Assembly: GCF_020091405.1 (NCBI RefSeq)
Contig: NZ_CP081903.1
Location: forward strand, 6,200,501 to 6,264,500
Source of the DNA: Bacteroides cellulosilyticus
GTDB taxonomy: Bacteria > Bacteroidota > Bacteroidia > Bacteroidales > Bacteroidaceae
DNA length: 64,000 nt
Reading direction: 5' to 3'
In this document: one piece after another, positions 43,131-53,227 of the stretch
How positions within the stretch are numbered: position 1 is the first letter of the stretch
How the letters are laid out: each line of letters begins with the position of its first letter
Translations under genes and position numbers: made by a program
The notes under the pieces: model-generated
Told to the model about the DNA's origin: nothing
The model's input: the letters and a program-made list of their open reading frames with translations, nothing else
Databases searched by the model: none

Positions 43131-44582
43131 TTATCTTCCACCATATTCAGGATTCTGTTCCATATTAGGATTGGCATCCATTTCCTTCTTGGGAATAGGA
43201 AGTACAATCATATAGAAATTCCAGTCATAGGTCATATACTTCGTATCATGCTTGGTCTTACTCAGATTACTATCCTTTACATCCTTACGCTCCACCGTTA
43301 ACCCATTTCTGATAACATCATACATGCGGTGTCCTTCGGCAACCAGTTCTTTACGGCGTTCGTTCAGCACTCTCTCCAAAGTAATAGTCTGTCCCACCAC
43401 TGTATTATCCGGGTTAGCACGCTTCACAATCGGATCGAGATACTTAACAGCAGCATCATTATCATTCACCTTCACAGCAGCTTCGGCTGCATTCAGATAA
43501 GCCTCGGAAAGACGAATCAGCGGGATATTGGCATCTTCAATATTCTCTTCACTCTGCGGCTGGTACTTATTTACATAAGCATAATATTTTTTATCGAAGC
43601 TCAGCAACTTAAGACGTATATCCTTCGGGTCTTCCTTCAGGAACTGATAGAAAGAGCAGGTGATGCACATATCATCGTAACCGTCATAAGAATTGAGATA
43701 ACCCATACTTTCTTTACCCGGACTGTCAGTAGTGAGATTTACGATTTCGAACAATACTTCACCCGGTTTGGAGGCCGAAGCATCTTCTCCCCAAGCTGTG
43801 GGGTAATCTTCATTGGTCCACAAAGCGTATTTATTCTTTTCTGCACCTGTAATGGCATCACCCGCCATTTTCAATGCATTGGCATTCTCACCCTTGTAAA
43901 GATAAACACGACTGAGAAGCACCATTGCACCCCATTTGTTTATTTTACCCTTATTGAATTTCTCGCCCAATAAAGAAATACTTTGGGTAAGATCATCGAT
44001 TATCTTCGTATAGCATTGAGCTACAGTGTTGCGTGTCGGCTTGCTATCAATCGTGGACAGACCTTCTATAATAGGCACACCCAGCGATGCCCCGTTATCT
44101 TTCAGATACGGATAACCGAAGATACGGGTCAGATCGAACAATGCCAGACCACGAATGGCCAGTGCCTCTCCTTTCAAATCATCACGGTATGCTTTGTCTT
44201 CTTCATCAATAGCCAGTTTATCAATATTCATCAAAATCAGATTACAATTCTGGATAATAGAATAAAGATAAGACCAATGGCTGGAAGGGTTATCATCCTT
44301 GGTAAAATTAAAACGGTAATAGTTGGCCACACGCTTAGTAGAACTAACAGCCTGCATGTCATCACCGGTCACATCTCCGTAATATACCAGACGTCCGGAG
44401 TAAGCATCCGAACTCTGCATCGTGCTGTAGATGCCGTTCAGAGTAAACTCAACATCCGACAATATCTTAATACTGGTTTCAGTATCTACCGAAGTGGAAG
44501 GTTCCAAATCCAACCAGCTGTTCCCGCAAGAAGTAGCGACGAACAACATGGAACTGATAAATAAATATTTTAATGGTTTCAT
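43131..44582 (-). CDS. SusD/RagB-family outer-membrane lipoprotein (locus C)
   Basis: 483 residues, the compact end of the family. Lipobox VATSC (Cys19), then NSWLDLEPSTSVDTETSIKI, FTLNGIYSTMQSSDAYSGRL and the helical core (GEALAIRGLALFDLTRIFGY, PLIRLSEAYLNAAEAAVKV, NERRKELVAEGHRMYDVIRN). Follows its SusC by 20 bp and precedes the phosphatase. Confidence 0.95.
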   Translation of the reverse strand: MKPLKYLFISSMLFVATSCGNSWLDLEPSTSVDTETSIKILSDVEFTLNGIYSTMQSSDAYSGRLVYYGDVTGDDMQAVSSTKRVANYYRFNFTKDDNPSSHWSYLYSIIQNCNLILMNIDKLAIDEEDKAYRDDLKGEALAIRGLALFDLTRIFGYPYLKDNGASLGVPIIEGLSTIDSKPTRNTVAQCYTKIIDDLTQSISLLGEKFNKGKINKWGAMVLLSRVYLYKGENANALKMAGDAITGAEKNKYALWTNEDYPTAWGEDASASKPGEVLFEIVNLTTDSPGKESMGYLNSYDGYDDMCITCSFYQFLKEDPKDIRLKLLSFDKKYYAYVNKYQPQSEENIEDANIPLIRLSEAYLNAAEAAVKVNDNDAAVKYLDPIVKRANPDNTVVGQTITLERVLNERRKELVAEGHRMYDVIRNGLTVERKDVKDSNLSKTKHDTKYMTYDWNFYMIVLPIPKKEMDANPNMEQNPEYGGR

Positions 44583-44602
44583 AATATATCGTTTTTATCG
44601 GG

Positions 44603-47600
44603 TTAGAAATTTACATTAATACCAAAAGTTACAGTCTTCAAAGGAGGAGTTCCCCAGATGGCAGTACCGCCACTCACCGCTTCCGGATCGTAATAGTCGT
44701 ATGCCGCCCATGTCCAGAGGTTATTGGCCGATGCATACAAACGTACGTTCTCGATACCGATTTTCTGTGTCCAGTCCTTCGGAACGGTGAAACCGAATGT
44801 CAGCGTCTTCAAGCGGATAAAGTCCGTGCTGTGCAGACGGCGGGTAGTCGTTACTTTATTCATTGCTACAGAGGGTTTCTCGTAGAACAACTCATATTTT
44901 GTGACATCTCCCGGTTTCTTCCAACTGTCTTTATAGTAGGACGGAATGTTAGCTTCCAGGTCATTACCACCATGCTCGGTTTTTTGTGCCCAGTTGTCAT
45001 AAGAGTAACCACCAAACTGGTAAGAGAACATAAAGTTCAGATCAAACCATTTATAGCGCAACGTATTTGATAAACCGCCTATAGCATTCGGTTCTGCATG
45101 TTTATCAAGAACAATGGCATGAGCTTTATTGATTTCTTCGGTGATGTCTTTAATGTAGTTTCCATTTTCGTCCACATCATTCGTATAGAATTGGGGAGCA
45201 CCGGTTTCCGGATTGATACCTGCAAATTCAATCATATAGAAAGTACGGTACGACTTTCCTACTTTACGAATCTGAGAACCACTCTTTATTTCCGTCTGCA
45301 TGCCATCCAGGGTTACAATTTTATTCTTGTTATGTGAAATATTGAATGTTGTATTCCATGAGAAATCTTTAGTCTGGATGTTGGTTGAGCTGATTTCCAA
45401 CTCCACACCTTTATTCTTTACTTCACCGATATTCATCAGGTAACTGCCAAAGCCGGTGGTCATGGAGATAGGACGGTCCATCAACAGGTTCTTGGTGGTA
45501 CGGGTGTAATACTCCAAAGTAACGTTGATACGATTCCACAAGGCAAAATCCAAACCCAGATTCAGATTATAGTTTGTCTCCCACTGCAAGTCGTCATTCC
45601 GCAGCTGCGACTGAATGATACCCGGTTGCTCCAGATAACCGTTAGTCAGGCTGCTCAATCCCATGTATCCAAAATAATCAGACGGAAGAGTACCGTTCAC
45701 ACCATACGACGCGCGTATTTTTAAATCGGTCAGCCAATTCTTGGTCGGAGACATGAATTCTTCCTCAATAATACGCCAAGCACCGGATAATGACCAGAAA
45801 TTACCCCAACGGTTATCTCTTTGGAAACGGGAACTACCATCCGTACGGAAACTGCCGCCTAAATAGTATTTGTTCTTATAATCATAGTTCAAACGCATCA
45901 AGTAAGAAACCATACGTGTCCGGGTATCATTACCACCGACCGATTCCGTCTTCATACCGTTACTGATTTGATTTCTATCGTGAGTTGCAAAGTTAGTGGC
46001 ATATCCTGACAGATAATCGCGGTATTGATCGTCTATTTCGTAACCTACCAGTGCATCAATATGATGATCCTTAGCAATTGTAGTTTTATAACTCAACTGA
46101 TTGGCCCATACCATTTTATTGTATTCATAATACTTCTTGCTCATGCCACCGTTGATATCATCACCGTTGGAAGTACGCGGATCACTCCAGTCTTTACCTT
46201 TCGTAATTACATAGTCATAACTGAAAGTAGACTTAAACTTCAGGTCCTTGATAAATTCATATTCACCATAGATGGTGTTGAACGTACGGGTCACATATTC
46301 GCGTTGATAATCGTAAGTTGCCGACAACAACGGGTTACGGTCACCAATACGGATCAAGTCACGATTCCAACTACCGTCTTCATTATATATAGGATCAGAA
46401 GGTACCACAGCATTACGTGAGGTGTAGAAAGGGGAAGAATAAGAAGTACCTTCACTATATACGTCCTGGTTAACCGTAGCAAACAAGACATTGGCTCCCA
46501 ATTTCAGTTTGCTGGTAGCTTGAAAATCCACATTCAAGCGTCCGCTGATACGTTCCAGACCTGAGTTGATGGCAATACCGTCTTGCTTCAGATAAGAAAG
46601 TGAAGAGTAATACTTGAACCGATCCGTTCCTCCTGAAAGAGAAGCTTCATAAGACTGGTGATTTCCTTTCTTGAACAGAACATCATCCCAATCCGTATAT
46701 CCACACCAGGGAACCGGAGCATAGTCATCAATTTTCCCATCGGCATAAGCCATTGCATCAACTTCACTCTTACCTTTCTTTATCTGTCCGGCTACCAAAC
46801 CGTCATAGATATACTGACGACGCTCTTCTCCACCCATAATCGGACGATAATCCATGGCAAAATCAGAACTACCCCAATCGGCCTTCAATGAAATGGATGG
46901 CTTTCCCGCCTTACCTTTCTTCGTCGTAATCAGCACGACACCATTTGCGGCACGCGAACCGTAAAGTGAAGCGGCAGCAGCATCTTTTATCACCGTAACG
47001 CTTTCAATATCGGAACTATTAATGGTAGACATAATATCAAGACCGGCATCCGAACTCATCGTATTGATGGTGCCCGAACGCATCGGTACTCCGTCTATTA
47101 CATAAAGAGGTGAGTTACTGGCATTGAAAGACCCCATACCACGGATTCTCAATGAAGAAGACGCACCCGGCTGACCAGAGGAAGAAGTGAACTGCACGCC
47201 CGGCGCATTGCCTTGAAGCAGGTCTTTAAAAGAAATAGCCGGAACGTCTTTCAACGTTTCTCCCTTTACACTGGCAGCAGAACCGGCATAAGCCGACTTC
47301 TTGAAAGTACCGTAACCAGTGACCACCACTTCTTCCATCAGGTTATTATCCGGCACCATCTCCACTTTAATCGTCCTTGCAGAAGTAACCTTGATTTCCT
47401 GACGGATATAGCCGATATACGAGACAACCAAAGTAACCGGAAGGTGATCTACATCAAGAGAAAAATGACCATCCAGGTCGGTGGTGCAACCGTTAGTAGT
47501 GCCTTTCACTATCACATTGGCTCCAATTACAGCCTCACCCGTTTCATCTACAACGGTTCCATTTACTTTAGTCTTTTGCTGGGGAGCAGCTACAGCTTCA

Positions 47601-47968
47601 ACTTTAGAAACCGATTTGATAGCAATGACTCCATCATGAACCGTATAAGTCAGTCCACTGCCTTTCAGGCATTTTTCCAGTACATCAGCTATTTTTTCAT
47701 GGTTTACAATCAAGTTTGCTACTTTCACCTTTTTCACATCTTCAGTGCTATACACAAACGTGAAATCTGTTTGTCGCTGAACTTCCCACAATACTTCGCC
47801 AAGAGTGGCATTCTTAAAGGTTGCAGTGACAGTGGTTTGTGCAAATACGGTATTGGCAGCCTGCATAAAACCGGTAACTGTGAAACAAAAAAACAGCAAC
47901 GTTATCCATAAACGTCTACTACTTCTTTCAGCTTGATTCTTGTGTCCTTTCTTGCTCATAGTAATCAT
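44603..47968 (-). CDS. SusC/RagA TonB-dependent transporter with STN domain (locus C)
   Basis: 1121 residues. A basic N-terminus and signal peptide (cleavage near TVFAQ, 44), STN domain (about 46-118, TVTATFKNATLGEVLWEVQR), carboxypeptidase-regulatory-like domain (about 134-205, GTVVDETGEAVIGANVIVKG), EEVVVTGYG at 212-220, plug (LYVIDGVPMRSGTINTMSSD, GSRAANGVVLITTKKGKAGK) and barrel ending FGINVNF. Starts 7 bp after the FecR stop, so fecR-susC-susD-phosphatase form one operon. Confidence 0.96.
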   Translation of the reverse strand: MITMSKKGHKNQAERSSRRLWITLLFFCFTVTGFMQAANTVFAQTTVTATFKNATLGEVLWEVQRQTDFTFVYSTEDVKKVKVANLIVNHEKIADVLEKCLKGSGLTYTVHDGVIAIKSVSKVEAVAAPQQKTKVNGTVVDETGEAVIGANVIVKGTTNGCTTDLDGHFSLDVDHLPVTLVVSYIGYIRQEIKVTSARTIKVEMVPDNNLMEEVVVTGYGTFKKSAYAGSAASVKGETLKDVPAISFKDLLQGNAPGVQFTSSSGQPGASSSLRIRGMGSFNASNSPLYVIDGVPMRSGTINTMSSDAGLDIMSTINSSDIESVTVIKDAAAASLYGSRAANGVVLITTKKGKAGKPSISLKADWGSSDFAMDYRPIMGGEERRQYIYDGLVAGQIKKGKSEVDAMAYADGKIDDYAPVPWCGYTDWDDVLFKKGNHQSYEASLSGGTDRFKYYSSLSYLKQDGIAINSGLERISGRLNVDFQATSKLKLGANVLFATVNQDVYSEGTSYSSPFYTSRNAVVPSDPIYNEDGSWNRDLIRIGDRNPLLSATYDYQREYVTRTFNTIYGEYEFIKDLKFKSTFSYDYVITKGKDWSDPRTSNGDDINGGMSKKYYEYNKMVWANQLSYKTTIAKDHHIDALVGYEIDDQYRDYLSGYATNFATHDRNQISNGMKTESVGGNDTRTRMVSYLMRLNYDYKNKYYLGGSFRTDGSSRFQRDNRWGNFWSLSGAWRIIEEEFMSPTKNWLTDLKIRASYGVNGTLPSDYFGYMGLSSLTNGYLEQPGIIQSQLRNDDLQWETNYNLNLGLDFALWNRINVTLEYYTRTTKNLLMDRPISMTTGFGSYLMNIGEVKNKGVELEISSTNIQTKDFSWNTTFNISHNKNKIVTLDGMQTEIKSGSQIRKVGKSYRTFYMIEFAGINPETGAPQFYTNDVDENGNYIKDITEEINKAHAIVLDKHAEPNAIGGLSNTLRYKWFDLNFMFSYQFGGYSYDNWAQKTEHGGNDLEANIPSYYKDSWKKPGDVTKYELFYEKPSVAMNKVTTTRRLHSTDFIRLKTLTFGFTVPKDWTQKIGIENVRLYASANNLWTWAAYDYYDPEAVSGGTAIWGTPPLKTVTFGINVNF

Positions 47969-47975
47969 TTTTTGG

Positions 47976-49148
47976 TTAATTATAGAATGTTATTGTATTA
48001 CCTTCGATTTTCACATGCACTTCTTCCGTCTTTTCCAGCAACTTGACGAAAGGAGTTATCTCTTCATAACGGTTCAGGTTACAACCGAAACGTATATTCT
48101 TAAGTCCTTCATTTTCATAAATCACATTCATGTCATACCAACGGGAAAGTATCTTCATGATATCTTCCAGACGCTGGTCCTTAAAATTGATCTTTCCCTT
48201 TACCCATGAAGTATAGAACGAAGTATCCACCGTTCGCACCTGTATGGAATTGCCACCCGAAACAATGGTGGCCTGTTGAGACGGTTTCAGAACAAGGCTT
48301 TCACCTTTTTCGGCACTGACCCTTACCGAACCGTTGACCAAAGTTGTCTGATATTCTTCATTGAGATAAGCGGAGATATTGAAGGTTGTGCCCAATACTT
48401 CAACTTGCATACCATTGACGTTTACAATAAAAGGCTGCCCGGTTTTGCTCACTTCAAAATATGCTTCGCCTTGCAGTTCTACTTCTCTTTTACCCGCAGT
48501 AAAAGCAACCGGAAAACGGAGGCTACTCATTGAATTCAAATGAACCTTTGTTCCGTCACTCAGCACCAACGCATACTCGCCGCCACGCGGAATTTCCACC
48601 TTATTATATACAGGTTTTACCTGAACGGATGCGGTTTGTGCCAACTGATAATTCAAAGTGGTTGAATCTACCTGAATATGTGTTCCTTCTATCTGCTGTA
48701 AAGCATCTGCCGTTCCTTTATTCAGACTGATAGTTTCCCCATTATCCAAAGTCAATATCGCTTTGGCAGCTCCCGGTAATATGGGCTGGGCAATCAGTAC
48801 GGACTTATCAGAAGAATGGCCATGATCAGTATACTTCAGTGTAATACCTACAAAAAAGACGGGTACTAAAACAGCGGCGGCATAACGGAGTATTCTCATC
48901 ATCCGTTCCCGGCTATTGCTTTTCCTGATACGCTTTTGTACTTCCAACCAACCGGTTGCAGTATCAAATGACACACCTTTTTCCACATGTTTCTTAAGAT
49001 TCTCTTTACTGCATATTTTCCGGAAGAGGGCTTCGTGAGCAGAATCTTCCTTTCGCCAATTCTCCAATTGAGCACTCTCTTCAGGAGTGATTTCACCGGA
49101 TAGGTGCCTGGCAATAATATTAGCTATATAAAAATCCTGTTTTATCAT
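47976..49148 (-). CDS. FecR-family anti-sigma factor (locus C)
   Basis: 390 residues. N-terminal helix region (IIARHLSGEITPEESAQLEN), one membrane segment (about 83-102, MMRILRYAAAVLVPVFFVGI), an extended periplasmic part and the FecR domain (YALVLSDGTKVHLNSMSSLR, VELQGEAYFEVSKTGQPF, MQVEVLGTTFNISAYLNEEY), ending in an STN-like region (FKDQRLEDIMKILSRWYDMN). Its sigma factor (50595-51149) is not adjacent: a plus-strand metallophosphoesterase gene and a repeat array separate them. Confidence 0.95.
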   Translation of the reverse strand: MIKQDFYIANIIARHLSGEITPEESAQLENWRKEDSAHEALFRKICSKENLKKHVEKGVSFDTATGWLEVQKRIRKSNSRERMMRILRYAAAVLVPVFFVGITLKYTDHGHSSDKSVLIAQPILPGAAKAILTLDNGETISLNKGTADALQQIEGTHIQVDSTTLNYQLAQTASVQVKPVYNKVEIPRGGEYALVLSDGTKVHLNSMSSLRFPVAFTAGKREVELQGEAYFEVSKTGQPFIVNVNGMQVEVLGTTFNISAYLNEEYQTTLVNGSVRVSAEKGESLVLKPSQQATIVSGGNSIQVRTVDTSFYTSWVKGKINFKDQRLEDIMKILSRWYDMNVIYENEGLKNIRFGCNLNRYEEITPFVKLLEKTEEVHVKIEGNTITFYN

Positions 49149-49281
49149 AAATTGAACTTTTTTCGTTGTCTTTTATAATAAAACAGGTGTAATTGAAATC
49201 ATGGTGAATCAAAAAGCACTTTTTTTTTAATAAACCGGAATTTAGCTTATTTTTGCCACTTAAATTCAATACATAAATTTT

Positions 49282-50376
49282 ATGCCGATATTCTTCATCA
49301 TTCTTATTACTGTATACCTTGGCGGAAACACCTACATATTTTACAGAGGTGCGCAAGCGTTATCCGGTCTTCCCGGTGGAATTAAAATTTCATTGGCCGT
49401 CTTGTTCTGGCTCGCAGCTTTATCCATCATAGGGACTATGCTAACCCGCAATATAAAAATGCCGGTTTTCTTATCCCATGCCATGTATGAAGTAGGGACC
49501 GGCTGGCTGATATTCACTCTATACATGGTTTTGTTCCTGCTCGCGTTTGATCTGCTGAAGCTCTGCCGTGTCCCCTTCAACTACGGCTTCATCCTCTCTT
49601 TGATATTTACCGTCGTCTTATTAGGATATGGATACTATAATTACCGTCATCCTAAGACAAATATAATCAACATCGCCCTTGACAAACCTTTAGCGGACGA
49701 CGCGAAACCGGTTAAGATAGTTGCCGTCAGCGATCTGCATCTGGGTAATGGAACCGGGAAAACAGCCTTGAAACGGTATGTGAAAATGATTAATGAACAA
49801 AATCCCGATTTGATATTAATTGCAGGAGATTTAATTGATAACAGCGTAGTACCCCTTTACACTGAAAACATGATGGAGGAACTGTCAGAATTAAAAGCTC
49901 CGCTGGGTATTTATATGGTTCCCGGCAATCACGAATATATCAGTGGCATTAAGGCAAGCGCTCGATTCATACAAGACACCCCCATACAGTTGCTACGCGA
50001 TTCAGTAGTCACGCTCCCCAACGGCATGCAACTGATAGGACGTGACGACCGGTCGAACACGGCCCGCCGCTCCTTGCAAGAGTTGATGGCAGGGATAGAT
50101 AAGAGTAACCCCATCATCTTATTGGATCATCAGCCGTATAAACTGACCGAAAGCGAGGCAGCCGGTGTAGATTTACAATTCAGCGGACATACACACCGTG
50201 GACAAGTATGGCCCATGAATTGGGTGACAGACCATATCTACGAACAAAGCCACGGTTATCGGCAGTGGGGAAACAGCCACATATACGTCTCCAGCGGATT
50301 ATCTCTTTGGGGACCGCCTTTCAGAATAGGAACGGAAAGTGACATGGCCGTATTCCATTTATCGACGAAAAAATAA
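49282..50376 (+). CDS. Membrane-anchored metallophosphoesterase (YkuE/YaeI-like)
   Basis: 364 residues. Four hydrophobic segments fill the first ~130 residues (IFFIILITVYLGGN, ISLAVLFWLAALSIIGTM, GWLIFTLYMVLFLLAFDLL, FILSLIFTVVLLGYGYYN). The calcineurin-like domain (about 148-360) has all metal motifs: AVSDLHLGNG, LILIAGDLID, MVPGNHEYI, LLDHQPYK and FSGHTHRGQVWP. Relatives such as YkuE and YaeI/LpxG-type proteins act on membrane lipids, but the substrate here is unknown. TATTTTTG at 49248-49255 is a likely -7 element. The gene is opposite in direction to, and lies within, the sigma/FecR pair of locus C. Confidence 0.9.
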   Translation: MPIFFIILITVYLGGNTYIFYRGAQALSGLPGGIKISLAVLFWLAALSIIGTMLTRNIKMPVFLSHAMYEVGTGWLIFTLYMVLFLLAFDLLKLCRVPFNYGFILSLIFTVVLLGYGYYNYRHPKTNIINIALDKPLADDAKPVKIVAVSDLHLGNGTGKTALKRYVKMINEQNPDLILIAGDLIDNSVVPLYTENMMEELSELKAPLGIYMVPGNHEYISGIKASARFIQDTPIQLLRDSVVTLPNGMQLIGRDDRSNTARRSLQELMAGIDKSNPIILLDHQPYKLTESEAAGVDLQFSGHTHRGQVWPMNWVTDHIYEQSHGYRQWGNSHIYVSSGLSLWGPPFRIGTESDMAVFHLSTKK

Positions 50377-50395
50377 AAGCTTCTCATAACCCGAA

Positions 50396-50563
50396 CCGTA
50401 TCTGCTCCGTATTATCTCCGTATCATCTCCGTATCATCTCCGTATCTGCTCCGTATCTGCTCCGTATCTATACGAACGGACTTAGTACGGACTTGGTACG
50501 GAGATGACACGGAGATGGTATGGAGATAATACGGAGATACTACGGACCGACTACGGAAAGAAC
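50396..50563. repeat. Mirrored array of 11-bp units (7 + 8 units) between convergent genes
   Basis: Left half 50396-50472: seven exact 11-bp steps with consensus ccgtatcatct. Centre 50473-50475. Right half 50476-50563: eight exact 11-bp steps with consensus acggagatgat, the reverse complement of the left consensus apart from phase. No base is gained or lost between units although the last three or four positions of each unit vary. It starts 20 bp after the metallophosphoesterase stop and ends 31 bp before the sigma factor stop. Confidence 0.93.
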
Positions 50564-50594
50564 CCTGAAACTGCGTTTATTTCTAACCTACCGT

Positions 50595-51149
50595 TTACAA
50601 ATAGAAGAGAATAAGAAAATAGTAATAGTCCTTCAGATATGTACGAAGCTTTTTATAGGCAATCTTCTTAAGGGTATGTACCGTTTCAACGGATACATTT
50701 AGACACTCAGCTATTTCTCCATTCTTTTTTCCTTCCATGGCCAATCGCATGATAGCCCGCATCTGATCGGGAAGCTTATCAATTGCATCCGTCAGCATCC
50801 GATAAATTTCTTCTTCGACTACTGCATCATGGAAAAAAGAATCTTTCTTTTTCTCAATTACTTTCTGAGCATATTCAAATACCACTTTAGAATGTTCCAG
50901 TTCATTGAGAGCCTTATTACGTACGGCAGTATAAAGGAAGGCTTTGACCTGGTGCAAATAGAAAAAATCTTCTCTGATCTGCCACAACTTAGCAAAAGAA
51001 TCCTGCACGATATCCGCAGAGACTTCCTCATTCTCGGTATATTGATTTGCAAACAAACAAAGCGCCACATAATATTTATCAAAAACATTATGGAACTCCC
51101 GTTCATCAAGCCTAATACTAATAAATGTATAAGAAGTTTCTGTAACCAC
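50595..51149 (-). CDS. ECF-type RNA polymerase sigma factor (locus C)
   Basis: 184 residues. Region 2: FDKYYVALCLFANQYTENEE with SADIVQDSFAKLWQIREDFF; region 4: GKKNGEIAECLNVSVETVHT, then KKIAYKKLRTYLKD. Ends in a hydrophobic aromatic tail (YYYFLILFYL). By type and position it is the partner of the FecR at 47976, although another gene separates the two. Confidence 0.93.
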   Translation of the reverse strand: MVTETSYTFISIRLDEREFHNVFDKYYVALCLFANQYTENEEVSADIVQDSFAKLWQIREDFFYLHQVKAFLYTAVRNKALNELEHSKVVFEYAQKVIEKKKDSFFHDAVVEEEIYRMLTDAIDKLPDQMRAIMRLAMEGKKNGEIAECLNVSVETVHTLKKIAYKKLRTYLKDYYYFLILFYL

Positions 51150-51271
51150 CAGCTTTTTATTTTCTCTATTCTAATGCGAAAATAGGAAAAATTTATTAAA
51201 AAATGACACAGTAAGACCTAAACTTCCACATAGAAAAAGAATTTATCGACATTCATTACTCAGAAAACGCA

Positions 51272-51279
51272 TACTTTTG
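51272..51279 (+). promoter_or_regulatory. Candidate -7 element of the PL1 gene
   Basis: TACTTTTG fits TAnnTTTG. It implies a transcript start near 51286, which lies after the ATG at 51277 and therefore favours the ATG at 51307 as the real start. Confidence 0.55.
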
Positions 51280-51306
51280 TCCCATCAGAATATAAATCAT
51301 AAAACC

Positions 51307-53052
51307 ATGAAAAGAAACTACGCACTTCTATTTATCATCCTTTTATGTGCAGTCTTTGCACAAGCCCAAACTATTCCCGCCTTTCCCGGCGCCGAGGGAT
51401 TTGCCCGTTACACCACTACCGGAGGACGCGGCGGAGACGTTTATCACGTCACAAACCTAAATGACAATGGAAGCGGCTCACTACGCGAAGGTCTCAAAAA
51501 AGGCAACCGCACGATTGTGTTCGATGTATCCGGCACTATCAGCCTGCTCGGCACACTTGAAATTAAGAATGCTAATATCACTATTGCCGGACAAACAGCA
51601 CCCGGTGATGGCATCTGTCTGAAGAATTACTCAGTGGCTGTGAAGGCCGATAATGTTATCATCCGTTTTATCCGCTGCCGCATGGGCGACGAGAAAAAGA
51701 CGGAAGATGATGCTTTGTGGGGACGTAACCACCAGAACATCATCATCGACCATTGCACGATGAGCTGGAGTACCGACGAATGTTCTTCCTTCTATGACAA
51801 CAAGAACTTTACCATGCAATGGTGCATTCTCAGCGAAAGTCTGACCAACTCCGTACACGGTAAAGGCGGCCACGGCTATGGTGGTATCTGGGGTGGTGAA
51901 GGTGCCAGTTTCCATCATAATTTATTGGCACATCATAGCAGCCGGACTCCCCGTCTTTGTGGTAGCCGCTACACCGGTACTCCCGATGCGGAACTGGTTG
52001 ACCTGAGAAATAATGTATTCTATAATTGGGGGCCTACCAATAGTGGTTACGCCGGAGAGGGTGGCAGCTATAACTTTATTAATAACTACTATAAGCCCGG
52101 TCCTTCCACTTCTACCAAAGACCAGCTTGTGAACCGTATTTTCCAACCGAATGCAGACGACGGTACACAAAAGAATGCCAAAGGTGTCTGGGGAATATTC
52201 TATGTAGATGGCAATTATTTCGATAATACCTGTCCTCAGATACAAAACCACAAAAAGAAAGATAAGTTGCTTGACCTGATAGCCGATGTCAACGCCGATA
52301 ACTGGGAAGGCATTCATCCCAATACCAAAAATGCAGACTTACCGGACGGGAGTAAAGAAAGTATCAAAAGTAACGCCGAGTTCACTGTATCACCCGTAAG
52401 CACCCATACGGCCCCCCAAGCATATGAAAAAGTACTGGCTTACGCAGGTGCCAGCCTGAAACGGGATGCCATAGACCAGCGTATTGTTTCTGAAACCAAA
52501 CAGGGGAATTATACCTACGAAGGAAGCAACGGCAGCAGCAACGGATTAATTGACTCGCAAGCCGATACCGAAGGCTATCTCCTATATAGCAGCGAAGAAA
52601 AGCCAGCTGATTCTAATAATGACGGCATTCCTGATAGCTGGGCTGCTCAATATCTTCCCGTCGGAAAAAGCTATCGGGATATAGAACCGGCAACCGGATA
52701 CTCTTATCTGGAGCTTTACATCAATAGCCTCGTAGATCATTTGATGAAGGCTTGCTATGAAAATAGTAATAACTCCCCAAGTAGCAATGATTTCAATTTA
52801 TATGGTACTACTACTAGCATCTCTTTTCCCTCCGCCAATGCAACGGATGCAGTGAAATGTATCCGGCAAGAAAAACGAATTATCCTTAAAGGCCTTTCCG
52901 CCGGAGCACGTATCGACATTTATGATTTATCGGGACGAATTATAGCCTCACATCAAAGTCATGACGAACAGGCCGAATATGCTCTTACCGAACCTGCCGT
53001 CATCAAGGTTCATTCCGGAGGGAAAAAGTACAGTTTCAAAAATCCCCGTTAA
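51307..53052 (+). CDS. Secreted PL1-family pectate lyase with C-terminal sorting-like domain
   Basis: 581 residues from the ATG at 51307 ([20 protein letters not shown] signal peptide). The beta-helix lyase region begins [20 protein letters not shown] and includes [32 protein letters not shown] and [13 protein letters not shown], where the Arg of RTPR aligns with the pectate lyase catalytic Arg. A calcium-loop-like [12 protein letters not shown] follows. The last ~70 residues ([16 protein letters not shown] and the terminal strands) resemble a type IX secretion C-terminal domain. It cleaves homogalacturonan by beta-elimination. It stands alone, divergent from the locus C sigma gene, and may serve the locus B pectin system. 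Confidence 0.9.
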   Translation: MKRNYALLFIILLCAVFAQAQTIPAFPGAEGFARYTTTGGRGGDVYHVTNLNDNGSGSLREGLKKGNRTIVFDVSGTISLLGTLEIKNANITIAGQTAPGDGICLKNYSVAVKADNVIIRFIRCRMGDEKKTEDDALWGRNHQNIIIDHCTMSWSTDECSSFYDNKNFTMQWCILSESLTNSVHGKGGHGYGGIWGGEGASFHHNLLAHHSSRTPRLCGSRYTGTPDAELVDLRNNVFYNWGPTNSGYAGEGGSYNFINNYYKPGPSTSTKDQLVNRIFQPNADDGTQKNAKGVWGIFYVDGNYFDNTCPQIQNHKKKDKLLDLIADVNADNWEGIHPNTKNADLPDGSKESIKSNAEFTVSPVSTHTAPQAYEKVLAYAGASLKRDAIDQRIVSETKQGNYTYEGSNGSSNGLIDSQADTEGYLLYSSEEKPADSNNDGIPDSWAAQYLPVGKSYRDIEPATGYSYLELYINSLVDHLMKACYENSNNSPSSNDFNLYGTTTSISFPSANATDAVKCIRQEKRIILKGLSAGARIDIYDLSGRIIASHQSHDEQAEYALTEPAVIKVHSGGKKYSFKNPR

Positions 53053-53134
53053 TTTTATTGTAATGTGGAGATTGCAATACACAGAAACGCTGTCTCTTAT
53101 TATTTATTTTTATAAAAAAAGTCAGATAGCTCGA

Positions 53135-53165
53135 TTTGCATAAATAAAGAAAAGGAGTAACTTTG
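53135..53165 (+). promoter_or_regulatory. Promoter of the IscU-like/GGGtGRT operon
   Basis: TTTGC at 53135-53139 and TAACTTTG at 53158-53165, 18 bp apart: a near-ideal Bacteroides promoter, about 62 bp before the first start codon. Confidence 0.8.
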
Positions 53166-53227
53166 CGAACGATTTTAGAAAGTGGATTACGTTTTTTAAT
53201 TTATATAACTTAAAAAAAGAGCTAATT

